The position numbers were made by a program, and so were the translations under genes. The notes beneath the pieces were generated by a model. The model was not told the origin of the DNA, searched no databases, and saw only the letters and a program-made list of their open reading frames with translations. A DNA stretch of 64,000 bases from Tuctoria greenei (lineage: Eukaryota > Streptophyta > Magnoliopsida > Poales > Poaceae), in assembly GCA_036927565.1 (NCBI GenBank), contig JAYESD010000006.1, positions 101,591,353 through 101,655,352 on the forward strand, written 5' to 3'. This document shows, piece by piece, positions 1 through 9,887 of the stretch; position 1 is the first letter of the stretch; each line of letters begins with the position of its first letter.

Positions 1-770
1 TTTTGTGCACATTACTCTTTTGTGTCTTATTTGAAATCCTACAAGGTAGAAGATGCACTATGAGATCCGAATTGGGTGAGGCAATGCAAGAAGAATTGAA
101 CTACTTCAAGAGGAATCAAGTATGAGAGCTCGTGAAGAGACCCAATACCAATTTTGTAGGCACCAAGTGGGTGTTCCGAAACAAGAAAGACGAACGAGGG
201 GTGGTGACACGGAATAAGGCATGTCTTGTTGCAAAAGGCTATGCACAAGTTGAGGGTTTGGATTTTGATGAAACTTTTGCTTCTGTAGCTAGGCTTGAAT
301 CTATTCACATTCTTTTAACCTTTGCTAATCACCATGATTTAAACTTATATCAAATGGATGTGAAAAGTGCCTTCCTCAATGGTCCAATCAAGGAGGAGGT
401 GTATGTGGACCAACCACCCGGATTCGAAGACAATGAGTATGCTAACCATGTCTTTAAATTACACAAAGCTCTCTACGTTCTCAAACAAGCTCTTAGAGCT
501 TGGTATGAGTGTCTTATAGACTTTCTCATTAAGAATGGTTTTAAAATAGAAAAAACTTATTATACTATCTTTACTAAGCATGTTGGCAATGATCTTTTTG
601 TATGCCAAATATATGTCGATGACATTATATTTGGTTCTACTGACAAATCTTATTGTGATGAGTTTAGCAAGATCATGACCGATAGGTTTGAGATGTCAAT
701 GATGTGGGAGTTGAAGTTATTCCTAGGATTCCAAGTGAAGCAATTCAAGGAAGGCACATTCATATGTTAG
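1..770 (+). pseudogene. pol: Copia I reverse transcriptase (broken pol)
   Basis: Reverse transcriptase of a copia polyprotein, which copies element RNA to cDNA in virus-like particles. The longest open stretch starts at 132, but homologous residues begin near position 1, with stop codons at about 55 (TGA) and 122 (TGA, where a Trp codon is expected). Visible motifs are the G-T-K-W-V-F block, Q-M-D-V-K-S-A-F-L-N-G and the catalytic Y-V-D-D-I-I-F-G-S near 613-640. The frame is lost around 760, where the RNase H part continues in another frame. The usual L-K-Q-A-P motif reads L-K-Q-A-L, another sign of decay. Confidence 0.85.
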
Positions 771-1562
771 ACAAAGTACACTCAAGATATACCAAGAAGT
801 TTGACATGGACAGGGCCAAACCCATCAAAACACCAATGGCGACAAATGGACATCTCGACCTCAACCAAGATGGAACAAGCATGAGCAAAATGGTATATTA
901 CTCCATGATGGGCTCCTTACTCTACCTTTGTGCATCCAGTCCTGATATTATGCTTAGTGTGTGTATGTGTGCAAGATTTCAAGCCGCACCTAAGGAGTGT
1001 CACTTGACCGCCGTTAAGAGAATCTTGCGTTATTTAGTTCACACACCAAACCATGGGCTTTGGTATCCAAAAGGGTCAAAGTTTAATCTCATTGGATATT
1101 CCTATGCAGATTATGTCGGATGTAAGGTAGATAGAAAAAGCACCTCTGGGATATGCCATTTCTTGGGTAGGTCCCTTGTATCATGGTCATCCAAGAAACA
1201 AAACTCCATAGCCCTATCCAAAGCCGAAGCGGAGTATGTTGCAGCCAGAAGCTTTTGCGCACAACTTCTTTGGATGCGACAAACTCTAAGGGATTATGGT
1301 CTCAATATGAACCATATTCTACTCCTACGTGACAATGAAAGTGTCATTAAGATTTCCCATAACCCCTTAGATCACTTTAGGACTAAACACATAGATATCC
1401 AACACCACTTCTTGAGAGATCATCTTTAAAGGGGGTATAGTCATTTCTCATGTTAGAACCGAAAAAGAACTAGCCGACATCTTTACCAAGCCACTAGATG
1501 AAAAACACTTTTGTGAACTTAGGAGTGTGCTAAATATCCTAGATTCTCAAAATGTGGCTTGA
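704..1562 (+). pseudogene. pol: Copia I RNase H (broken pol, 3' end)
   Basis: C-terminal RNase H region of the copia polyprotein, which degrades the RNA strand during reverse transcription. The open stretch 704-1429 covers the RT connection (S-M-M-G-S-L-L-Y-L) and the RNase H core with D-R-K-S-T-S-G and a K-A-E-A-E-Y-V-A-A block; the usual first acidic residue region reads S-Y-A-D-Y. A stop near 1429 interrupts it, and the same protein resumes with an A-D-I-F-T-K-P-L-D motif at about 1477-1500 and ends at a TGA near 1560. It is frameshifted relative to the RT part just upstream. Confidence 0.83.
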
Positions 1563-2205
1563 GATGTTGCACATCTGAAATGCTCTAGTAAGGATCTTCA
1601 AAATCTTGCATGCTTTCAAAAACTCATCTCCCTCAATTTTCTTTCAAACAATTTTACCATATATTGCCTTTTTGGATTATTGGTCAATGTATGAATGTTG
1701 ATTACTTTACTGGCCAAAATCCATTAAGGACATTTGTGAAAAGTAGTCCTCTATGTCTCCACACTTATGTGTGGCTATATATGTGCCTCCCTAAGAAACA
1801 CACTGTTTTCTATTAAGGGAAGTCAGACTTGTCCGACCATTAGGTCCGAACATATCCAATGAGGATTTCAATTCTACCGTTCTGTTGCCCGTCAGACTTG
1901 TCCGACAGGGCCTCGGACTTGTCCAACACGGATCTGTCCGACCCTTTGTCATGAAGCCCGATGGTTCCCCTCTTTTCCCCATTCTCACTCACCTTAAATC
2001 CAGATCAAAGTCCACTCATCCCTTCGCGATTTCTCTCATCCCTTGAGTGGATTTTGGAGGAGCTTTTGGTGATTACTTTCCCGAGTTGGTGGATCAATCC
2101 CTAGCTTGATTTTCCCCTCTCTTGAAGTTTCTTCCCAAGGTTTTTCTCTTCCCTCAAGGTATTCATTGTTAAATCCCCAATTTTCTTTGAATTTGGATGC
2201 ACATT
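1563..2205 (+). repeat. 3' untranslated region and partial 3' LTR of copia I
   Basis: No coding signal is seen. The start of the LTR could not be fixed. Between about 1826 and 1945 the sequence repeats GTC(A/G)GACTTGTCCGAC-like inverted motifs, as expected for the palindrome-rich U3 of Sirevirus LTRs. A weak TATA-like stretch (TATATATG) lies near 1773. The last 200 bp are pyrimidine-rich and resemble R/U5 leader sequence. The region stops abruptly at the first base of element H. Confidence 0.55.
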
Positions 2206-3302
2206 TGTCGGTACCCAGCGTACCGGGTACCCTCGCGCACAGGCTAAAAGCACCTTAGTACTCTGCTTCCCTACTGAGGCAGGGTCTGATGGCGCCACAT
2301 GTCCAGAAGGCCCGAACCCCGCCCTACCTCAGGTACGTGTTCTGGCGCTGCCACATGGACCTCAAGACGGGGTCCATCTCCCCCAAAGAGATGGGATCCC
2401 GAGCTACCACGTGTCCGGCGGGAAGGGACCCCGCTCCTCCATAGGAGTGGGCTCCGGTGCTGCCACATGGTCCGAAGCACCAAGTTGGTCACCTCCCGCA
2501 AAGGCGGGCTCTGGCACTACCACGTGTCCTACAGTCCTGAGTCCCCAACTCACCTTAGGGGTGGGTTCTGGGCTGCCACGTGGCCCGCAGTACGGGGCCC
2601 GACCTCCCTTGCAGAGGCTAGCTCCTGTGCTGTCGCGTGCCCTTCAACTTTTCCTGGATGGTGGGTTGCAAGAGTTAAGGTGTGGTGCTCCTTGTCCAAA
2701 TCATGCATTGAAGACACGCACCTTCCCCAGGCGCATGACGCGGCGCACGCCTACTGTCATGTATAGCTACGCCCAATCGCATCACAGTGAAAACACCACA
2801 GGACTACACCACTCCGCCAATTGGGTAGCTTACCGTGACAGAACAGTTGGATGAATATCCCCTGCCATCATCAACGACAATGCATGGGCCACTGGCGTCT
2901 GAAGCGGCAAGACGACGGGTCTTCAAGCCATGGTCAGAGGAAACTTATGTGTGAAGCCTTAGACCTTTAGGATAAGATCGCCCCAGAGCCACCTTTCAGG
3001 TCCCGGACCCCACTTATAAGTTGTCCGGCCTTGGAATATAAAAGGACTGGGTAGCCACCGACTTAACAACTTCAACCACACTCAACACACTCATTCACAC
3101 CCAAGAGAGCACACTCTCCAGCAATACAACTCACACCACAGAGTAGGGTATTATGCTCCGGCGGCCCGAACCACATTAAACCACCGTCTCACCATCTCTC
3201 ATAAGCGCAACCTCGCCTAAGGACTAAGCCCTGCCGATCAAGAACCTTCGTGGGCTGCTCACATAGCAGGTCCAAGGGAATTGTTGCAAGAACACTTCGA
3301 TA
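2206..3302 (+). repeat. 5' LTR of Tat element H
   Basis: LTR of 1097 bp starting TGTCGGTACC. It ends GATA at 3302, where CA would be expected, followed two bases later by the primer site. It contains many CACGTG-like and GGACC/GGTCC blocks and a TATA box at 3037-3045. Frames inside the GC-rich U3 give spurious open frames that do not resemble proteins. Confidence 0.8.
3037..3045 (+). promoter_or_regulatory. TATA box of element H LTR
   Basis: TATAAAAGG followed by ACTGG. The same core and flank recur at the same relative place in both LTRs of element C (28770 and 49932), which supports a conserved promoter. Confidence 0.7.
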
Positions 3303-3304
3303 TT

Positions 3305-3322
3305 TGGTGCGCTAGGTAGGGG
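3305..3322 (+). other. Primer-binding site of element H
   Basis: TGGTGCGCTAGGTAGGGG two bases after the LTR end. It differs by two bases from the corresponding site in element C (TGGCGCGCCAGGTAGGGG at 29043). The matching tRNA was not identified. Confidence 0.65.
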
Positions 3323-3358
3323 CATTTTCCTCTAAAAAGTTGTTGCGCTTGCACCGCA

Positions 3359-3918
3359 ATGGTGTACATCAAGCCCATGGACGACAGTTTGCGTGGTCGT
3401 CGTCCTATGACCAGATCCCACGCCGGAGCGGCATAGTCTAGTTGTCACGCCCCCACATAGACGCAGCTGACCAGGGGCAGTGCATCCGGGCACATACGGC
3501 CTAGTCAGCGCCCCTGAAGTCGTCGGCTACAAGTCTGGACAGTGTTCTGGCAGAAGCCAGGGCCCTTCTCTACCACCCACAATCCTTGAACACTTCCTAG
3601 GGAGCATTTCAGTAGTGGGTCCACGACATCGACCACCTTGTCATTGCGGCCATCAACTCTCCCGTCAAAGGAGACATCACATGTTGTTGTCATGCATGCT
3701 ATCTATCGGCCATTACTCCACCGACTCCCGCTCCACCAGGCTTACTAGCACTGGCAGGATCCCCACGGTCGACTTGAGGGTCGAGCTCGACCACCATCGA
3801 GCTCATGAAGACAACCACATCATCATCGAGCAGCAGCGGGAGAGACGACACAACCTTGAGGCTGAGTACGGTCCTCAAGGGCCTAAGCGGGAGGCGTCCT
3901 CCATCCAAGGTGCACCTT
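3359..3918 (+). pseudogene. gag: Tat element H gag N-terminal fragment
   Basis: Remains of a gag gene starting at the ATG at 3359, 37 bp after the primer site. The first frame stops after about 25 codons (TAG at about 3434). A second frame around 3535-3660 reads A-E-A-R-A-L-L and later W-V-H-D-I-D-H-L, which aligns with A-R-A-L-L and W-R-A-D-V-E-H-L in the gag of element C, with intervening stops. No zinc knuckle remains. A 169-codon open frame at 3480-3989 runs across the junction into reverse-strand Athila DNA and is therefore a chimera, not a gene. Confidence 0.6.
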
Positions 3919-3934
3919 GGGCATCACACTCACG

Positions 3935-4045
3935 CTTGGGCATCACACTCACACTTGCTTCAAGGTTACAAAGGGCCTTGTTAAAGTAGTGTGCCCCAGT
4001 TGAGCATGAGATTGTAGGACATCCAGGGTCCTTCAACCAGTTGCC
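3935..4045 (-). pseudogene. Athila protease start (truncated)
   Basis: Downstream of the gag stop the same strand reads W-L-K-D-P-G-C-P-T-I-S-C and then L-C-N-L-E-A-S-V-S-V-M-P-K, which corresponds to the aspartic protease active region of Athila elements, normally D-L-G-A-S. Here the Asp and Gly are Asn and Glu, so the enzyme would be dead even if intact. The gene is cut off near 3935 at the junction with element H. Confidence 0.6.
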
Positions 4046-5118
4046 TCATAGAGAAATCATGTTGGCTCTTTCCACGGGAGGTTTGCGCTGTCCTGGCATC
4101 TTGCCATTCTCCATTGGAGGAACAACAGCTACCAGTTGAGCCAACTGAGTCTCCAACATCTTGTTGAAACTCAATTGATTCTTGAAGGGTGAGGATAGTC
4201 CTTCAATCTTGGCATTGATGCTCTCTAGGGTCTTGGGATTAGCCGATAGCTTCTTGGATAGAGCATCATTGATCAGCTGGCTAATGGAAAGTTCTCTCAA
4301 ATTGGGTTGATTTCCATTGTTGCCATTGTTGTGGTACCCTCCTTGAAAGAATGGGCGTGGTTGGCCCCACCCTTGATCTCCTGAATGATAACCATTTTTG
4401 TTTCCATTGTTGGCTACGTACAAGGCATCCGTACGGGTTTTTGGGCAGTCATTGCCCAAATGGCTCGTGTTGCCATAGACTTCACAAGTAATGCGGGAGA
4501 GACTTCACAAACCTCCAGCATCAACATCAACATGGTCACGGGCGGAAGGGATCAACTCGTTGTAGAAGTTTTAGATTATGAGTCAATCATCCATCCCATG
4601 GTGGGGACATGATAGGATATACTCCTGAAGCCTTTCCCAAGCCACGGGAATAGATTCCTTGGCATCTTACTGGAAGCTGGAAATTTTTCCACGTAGGGCA
4701 TTGGTCTTGCCCAACGGGAAAAACTTGGTGAGGAATGTCGTAGACCATTTCTCCCAAGTATCTACAACACTTTGGTTCGTGTAGAACCACTATTTCTCTT
4801 TCAATAAGAGAGAACGGGAACATCATCCTCGTTAGCCTTCCCACAAAATGGGTTGGCTTGCACCATAGTGATTAGGCCAGTCTTGATTCCAAAGTTTACG
4901 TCTCCCGTGCTAATAGTGGGCCCATTAGGCACATTGTTAGTAGAGGGAGCCAAAAACTCACGAAGGGTCTTTTGTGCCACTTGTGTTTCAGTTGTTTGTG
5001 CGGTTGCGTTGGCTTGCTTTGCTGCTTGAAGCTTCTGAGGAGTCACGACACGAGGTCGATCTCTCAGAACGGATTCTGGATCTTCAATAAAGTTTTCCGG
5101 CAAGCGGAAACCAGACAT
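4046..5118 (-). pseudogene. gag: Athila gag (broken)
   Basis: Capsid protein gene of an Athila element. It starts at 5118 with M-S-G-F-R-L-P-E-N-F, the same N-terminus as the gag at 63054. The frame runs to about 4810, where roughly 100 bp present in the other copy (between GAGGATG and TTCCCGTTCTCTCT) are missing, causing a frameshift. Further pieces lie at 4587-4844 and 4046-4459; the last has an Asn/Gly-rich stretch and Q-L-A-Q-L-V, as in gag C-terminal regions. The capsid core between is incomplete. Clearly non-functional. Confidence 0.8.
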
Positions 5119-5237
5119 ACACTACCCTGTTTTCACATAGAATGCAAAAACAAAGAAGGGTCATCCTACTAAAACCTACCAGGGTCCTATCCTATTCACT
5201 CAATCATGCAATACTTCGGCTGCCTTTCCCGACAACG

Positions 5238-5631
5238 TGTGACACCCGGTTCCAAAAAATGAACCAAGTGCAGTATATGTGTGCCCAGGATGTTCAACAC
5301 ACTGACACGTGTGATTCACAAATGATAAACAGACAATCACCACATCTCAAATTATTAAATAAGTACTTTACAATATTCAATAATCCTCATATTACAGCTC
5401 TAATGAACATTAATATTATTATGCCGCAGCAGAAATAATCTAACTAAGCAAACTAGGCAAATAGGGTAGCGTGGCTCCAAGCAACACCACAAGCAAAGCT
5501 GATGGCAGCACACAGCCTAGAACTCCTCATTAACGTCGTGATACTGCCAATCCTGACCTTCAATTGTTGGTGGGGGGAATTGCAAGGGTGAGTACATGTC
5601 GTACTCAAAAAGTGTGGAAAGTATGACATGT
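5238..5631 (-). repeat. Inverted Tekay LTR end fragment
   Basis: About 394 bp matching, in reverse orientation, the last ~415 bp of the Tekay LTR (about 7710-8126). It begins exactly at the LTR terminus (TGTGACACCCGGTTC) and ends where CATGTCATACTTTCC would be. It is clearly more diverged from element A's LTRs than they are from each other, so it is an older or separate copy. Together with the adjacent plus-strand LTR it makes a head-to-head arrangement. Confidence 0.75.
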
Positions 5632-8126
5632 AGCTTAAACAAAAAAATAAATAATAATAATATATATAATAATATTTATATATGTAAAAAAACAAAAAAA
5701 GGTCAACGACCGCCCGACCAGCTAGGCCGCCCGAGCCGGCCCACCCAGCGCCCACTCCCACGCGCCCGGTCATGCCCCCCCACCCCCCCCCCCCCCCCCC
5801 GCCTCCCGCGTGCGCCACGTGCCCCACCCCGCTCGCTCGCGCCAGCGCGCCTGCCCGCCCACACCCAGCGCGCCTGGCCGCACGCCCAAGCCTCCCTCGC
5901 GACGCCCCGCCCGCGCGCCATGCACCACGCGCGCTCGACTGCGCCCTGCGCCCTAGTCCCAGGCTGAGTTGGTCGTGGCCCGGTCAGCTCTCGCGTCCAG
6001 CTATAAAAAGGATCGGGGGACTTTGTGTTTTCTAGACACCAGAGGCAACGCAGCAGCCCCAAAACCCTAGCCGCTGGTAGAGAAAAAAAAGAGAGAAGAA
6101 CAGAGGCGCCACCAGGAAGAAAAGGGGAAGGAAGAGGAAGGAAAAGAGGAGGGTGCCGTCATCCCCTGGAGATCGTCATCATCGTCGTGCCGCTTGAAGA
6201 CCATTGCGCCATCCACTTCGTTACACGTCGCCTTCGTACCGCGATCGTCGAGGCTGCCGCGTCTATGGTAGGATTCATTTTTTCCCATGCGAATTTTAGC
6301 GATGTATTAAATCTAGTAGACGTAATTTAATCGTTGTTGCACCATAATTTTATTTTCAGCAGCATTAATTCTCGCTAAAACCCCGTAAACTCCCATGAAC
6401 ACATATAAACTAGTTGCATCTAATTAATAAACAACCATAGTTAATTAATAATTGAACTTTGCATGCATGCATATCATCGCATGTTGATTAATATGTGTGC
6501 ATCATGGTGATTTGTATATATTTTCTTGTATGTGTGATCGCGAGTAGAGGGAAGTGCTCAAGAGGTCGTGTACGAGGATTTCCAAAACCAAGACTTTGAA
6601 GCGCTTGAGCAACCCTATCTGTCGGAGCAAAGCAAGTGTCCTTGAAGCATATTGATCCTGTTTTAAAATAAATTTTTTGTTTGCAAAACTGCATGCTTGT
6701 GTCAATTTGATGGGAATCCTATGATAGGAAGTTTACTAGCTTTGTTTAACCACCCTTGTCACCTGGGATATATGGTAGAGAGTCGGGAAGGGCTTTTTTC
6801 CTTTTTGCTTCGCTTAATTAACTAGGATGGGAAAACAACTATACCACTCAATTTAATTATGCATGGATGAGATTATGGTTAACATGAACTAGTTAATATG
6901 ATATTGTAATGGGTGATCTAAGCAAGCCTAGTATGTGGATGGGTTGCATGTTATGGTGGTTTTGCTTGCTTTAGATCTAAGGACCGGTTCGTGGAGCGAC
7001 CATCCAAGATTTACAGTGCCACCACGAGGCCAAGTATGGGGGCGGCATAGCTGATTAATTAGGGTTTTGCAAGTTCTATTTGGACCATTAAGGATGCTCA
7101 AGGAAGGGGTAGTTGGATTGGGTTTGTTGATGATTGGTGGGACTACCCTAGGATCCGAATGGCTCAAGAGGGGGCCCTTGGTTGAAGATGTGCTCAGTTG
7201 GAGGCATCGCCACCGGTGAAACCTCAGTGGGGTCTAAATAGGCTAGTAATCCCTTTGTAAAGGCTATTTTGTGATCTCTTGGCCATACACCAAAGGTAGT
7301 GTAACTGGTGTGAGGGAGGTTCTCTAGTCACCGACGGGTGATGAAATCACAAACACGTGGGTAAAGTGGTACAACCTCTGCAGAGTGTGTCTAAAACTAT
7401 CATGATAGCGGTGCTCCCGGTTATGAGCAACCTGGACCCTCACACGATTAGAGGGAAATTCAGATTTAGGATGTTTATGGTTGGTATATGTGTTATGGCT
7501 GGATATAGATTAATTCTGGTATTGAATATGGTTATTGGTAATGGTAAAATCTGGTATAATAGTGATGAATATGGTTTATGGACTTATACTATAATAATCA
7601 TTGTGGGATATGATGTGTTTACTTCACATACATAATACGTATTGCTTTTCACACGTTTTACCGTACTTTTCGGCAATTAGCCTTTATTACAGTCGTCATT
7701 TGAATCAGTCACATGTCATACTTTCCACACTTCCTGAGTACGACATGTACTCACTCTTGCAATCCCCCAACAGTTGCAGGTCAGGATTGTGAGTTTAATG
7801 ACGATAATGCGGAGTTTTAGGCCGTGTCTACCGTCAGCTTTGCCTGTGGTGTTGCATGGAGCTGCGCTATGCCCTATTGCTTATGCTGCCTAGCTGTTTA
7901 GTTTGCTTAGTTAGTTATTTCCGCTGCATTAGTTGAACTTGTCATTAGTATTCATTAGAACTTGTATTCAAGGATAATATGGTTTGTTTAATAAAATTTG
8001 GTTAATTAATCTTGTTCTGTGGTAATTTTCTCTATACTCTTTTGTGAATGCACTCGTGTATGTGTGTTGAACATCCTGGGCACACATATGTGTTCACTTG
8101 GTTCATTTTCAGAACCGGGTGTCACA
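5632..8126 (+). repeat. 5' LTR of Tekay A (5' truncated)
   Basis: Matches the 3' LTR (26060-28175 plus 50208-50802) from about 26275 onward. It holds an A/T-rich stretch, a GC-rich block at 5740-5970 that includes an 18-base C run at 5783-5800, a TATA box at 6002, and a long downstream region ending AACCGGGTGTCACA. Open frames in the GC-rich block on both strands are compositional artefacts. Confidence 0.85.
6002..6010 (+). promoter_or_regulatory. TATA box, Tekay A 5' LTR
   Basis: TATAAAAAG after the GC-rich block, conserved at 26678 in the 3' LTR with the same flanks (GGATCGGGG). Confidence 0.75.
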
Positions 8127-8129
8127 GAT

Positions 8130-8143
8130 TGGTATCAGAGCCA
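8130..8143 (+). other. tRNA-Met primer-binding site, Tekay A
   Basis: TGGTATCAGAGCCA three bases after the LTR end. This is the classical complement of the 3' end of initiator tRNA-Met. The following 247 bp are non-coding leader and end with a pyrimidine-rich CTTCTCTTCAG directly before the gag ATG. Confidence 0.9.
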
Positions 8144-8390
8144 CAGGTTGACCGTAGGACGCAACTAGATAGAATGGACACTTTAGAGCACATAGGAGCA
8201 CTTAGGAATCGATGTGTTTTTGGTTGGTGTGTTGTTTGCTATATATTGCTTGCTTGTGTGCTTAATAGAGGATTTTGGGATGCTTTAGCATTGCCAAGTC
8301 CACCTAGGCTAGTTTGTTGTTTAGTTTCATATCCCTTGATGCATATAGTTGGGGACGTTTCTAAAACTTTTACCTATTGCTTCTCTTCAG

Positions 8391-9491
8391 ATGGTGAGGA
8401 CTCGCAACCATAGAGATGTCAATGATGAAGAGGAGAACCATGGAGTACCTCAAAACAACAATGGACAAGGACCTACTCATGGAGCTATCAATATTGAGTA
8501 GCTACTGGCTATGCAGAACCAGCTCATGCAGACCATGATACAAACTATGGGACAGTTGTAGGATGGCAATAACATCAACAATCAGCCCCATATGCCTCCA
8601 CCGCCACCCCCGCCTCCTCATAACCGATTGTTAGAGTTTATGAGGACTAGGCCGCCAACCTTTGCTCAAGCCGCTAACCCTATGGATACGGATGATTGGC
8701 TCAAGTCCGTGGAGAAGAAGCTTGCTATTGTCCAATGCAGTGATCGGGAGAAGGTTCTATTTGCATCTCATCAACTAGTTGGAGCAGCTGCCGATTGGTG
8801 GGATTCACTATGCAGTGCTCATGGGAGCCAAGAGAGAATTACCTGGGCGGAATTGAAAGAGAGCTTCCGTTCTCATTATGTGCCGGAAGGTGTTATGATT
8901 CTGAAGAGGCAAGAATTTTAGAACTTGAGACAAGGAAGATCGAGCATGGGTGAATATCTCAACAAATTCACTCAACTCACAAGATATGCACCTGAGGATG
9001 TTAGTCGGGACAGCCGGAAGCAATATTTGTTCATGAGAGGCCTCAACAATGGGATCCAAGTGCAACTGCTGAATTGTGATTATGTCAATTTCTAGAAGCT
9101 TGTGGACAAAGCAATAGTGGTTGAGAATAAGATCCGTGAGATGGAGCAAGACAACAAGAGGAAGGTGCCATATCAAGGACAGCAACAAGGAAGTAATGTG
9201 CGCCCTCGCTTTGCACCACCCAATGCGCCGTATTTCAGCTCTTCCGTTCCTGTACAGCGCCCTGGTTATGCACCGCGCCCAACTCAGTTTGTGCAACAGC
9301 GCCCTTTCATGCAAGAACTTAGGCCTCCGATGCCTTATGCACCTCGTGCTAATTTTCCTGGTGCAAATGTTCAGAGCCAAGCTCGCCCCAATAATCCCGG
9401 TGGAGTAAAGAAGTGCTATACTTGTGGAGAAGCTGGACACTTTGCACATCAATGTCCTAAGTCAAGCCTTGGTCAAGGAAGCAATGCATCG
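8391..9491 (+). pseudogene. gag: Tekay A gag (nonsense mutations)
   Basis: Structural Gag protein. The start M-V-R-T-R-N at 8391 fits the family. TAG codons occur near 8500, 8560, 8920 and 9094, so no full product can be made. Visible parts are a Pro-rich N-terminal linker (8592-8630), the capsid-like region with A-A-D-W-W-D-S-L, an Arg/Pro/Gln-rich stretch and one CCHC zinc knuckle C-Y-T-C-G-E-A-G-H-F-A-H-Q-C at about 9415-9456. Right after the knuckle the same open frame runs directly into RNase H, because protease and RT are deleted. Confidence 0.85.
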
Positions 9492-9887
9492 AGGCAATTG
9501 AAGAAACATGAACAGAATCACCCAACGCATGATTTAGAACTTGCAGCCGTGGTACATGCATTAAAGATTTGGAGACACTATATTCTTGGACATAGGTGTG
9601 AAATTTATACACATCATACGAGTCTTAAGTATATTTTCACACAAACAGATCTGAATTTGAGGCAACGAAGATGGTTGGAGCTCATCAAAGATTATGATTT
9701 GGGGATCAACTATCATCCGGGAAAAGCCAATGTAGTGGCAGATGCTTTGAGTAGAAAAGGAGTAAGTCATCGACTCACAGTTCGAGAGTTACCATCTGAG
9801 CTATGTAAGGAATTCGAACGGTTGAACCTTGGATTTGTAAATGATATGGAGACGATGGAGTTAAACCCAATCTTGGTACAAGAAATT
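9492..9887 (+). pseudogene. pol: Tekay A RNase H, fused in frame to Gag
   Basis: RNase H C-terminal half of a Ty3/gypsy pol. It begins at A-S-R-Q-L and contains H-D-L-E-L-A-A-V-V-H-A-L, I-Y-T-H-H-T-S-L-K-Y and the closing A-D-A-L-S-R-K. The open frame 9102-9890 covers the Gag zinc knuckle and this domain without a stop. In intact relatives about 1.5-2 kb of protease and RT lies between, so this is an in-frame deletion near 9490. The first catalytic Asp region of RNase H is lost. Confidence 0.8.

Larger units (their letters stand above)
1..2205 (+). mobile_element. Copia element I (Sirevirus-like), 3' part
   Basis: This is the 3' portion of a Ty1/copia element cut by the left edge of the window. 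It reads reverse transcriptase, RNase H and then an LTR-like region on the plus strand. The domain order and the closing motif A-D-I-F-T-K-P-L-D are typical of Sirevirus polyproteins. Frameshifts and stops break the polyprotein. The right boundary at 2205 is where Tat element H begins with TGTCGG, so H was probably inserted in the LTR of this element; the other half of that LTR is not in the window. Confidence 0.8.
2206..3918 (+). mobile_element. Tat/Retand-type gypsy element H, 5' fragment
   Basis: A complete 5' LTR, a primer-binding-like site and the beginning of gag are present; the rest is missing because the sequence switches to a reverse-strand Athila fragment near 3919-3940. The LTR start TGTCGGTACC, the TATA context and the primer site match those of element C at 28176, so H and C belong to related families. 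No 3' LTR or target duplication can be paired. Confidence 0.8.
3919..5237 (-). mobile_element. Athila-type gypsy fragment, gag to protease
   Basis: Reverse-strand Athila sequence of the same family as element E at 61240. Reading leftwards from 5237 it has a damaged primer-site end (CGTTGTCGGGAAAGGCA instead of CGTTGCCGGGGAAGGCA), the gag gene and the start of protease. Its LTR, expected to the right of 5237, is replaced by an inverted Tekay LTR end whose terminal TG starts at 5238. Its left end meets element H. Confidence 0.8.

Noticed and set aside
3480..3989. 169-codon plus-strand open frame
   Set aside because: It spans the junction between Tat H gag and reverse-strand Athila protease; its second half is antisense of the protease.
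5596..6330. Several overlapping Pro/Arg/Ala-rich open frames on both strands
   Set aside because: They arise from the GC-rich block of the Tekay LTR. The same block at 26345-26786 gives different frames, so no protein is conserved.
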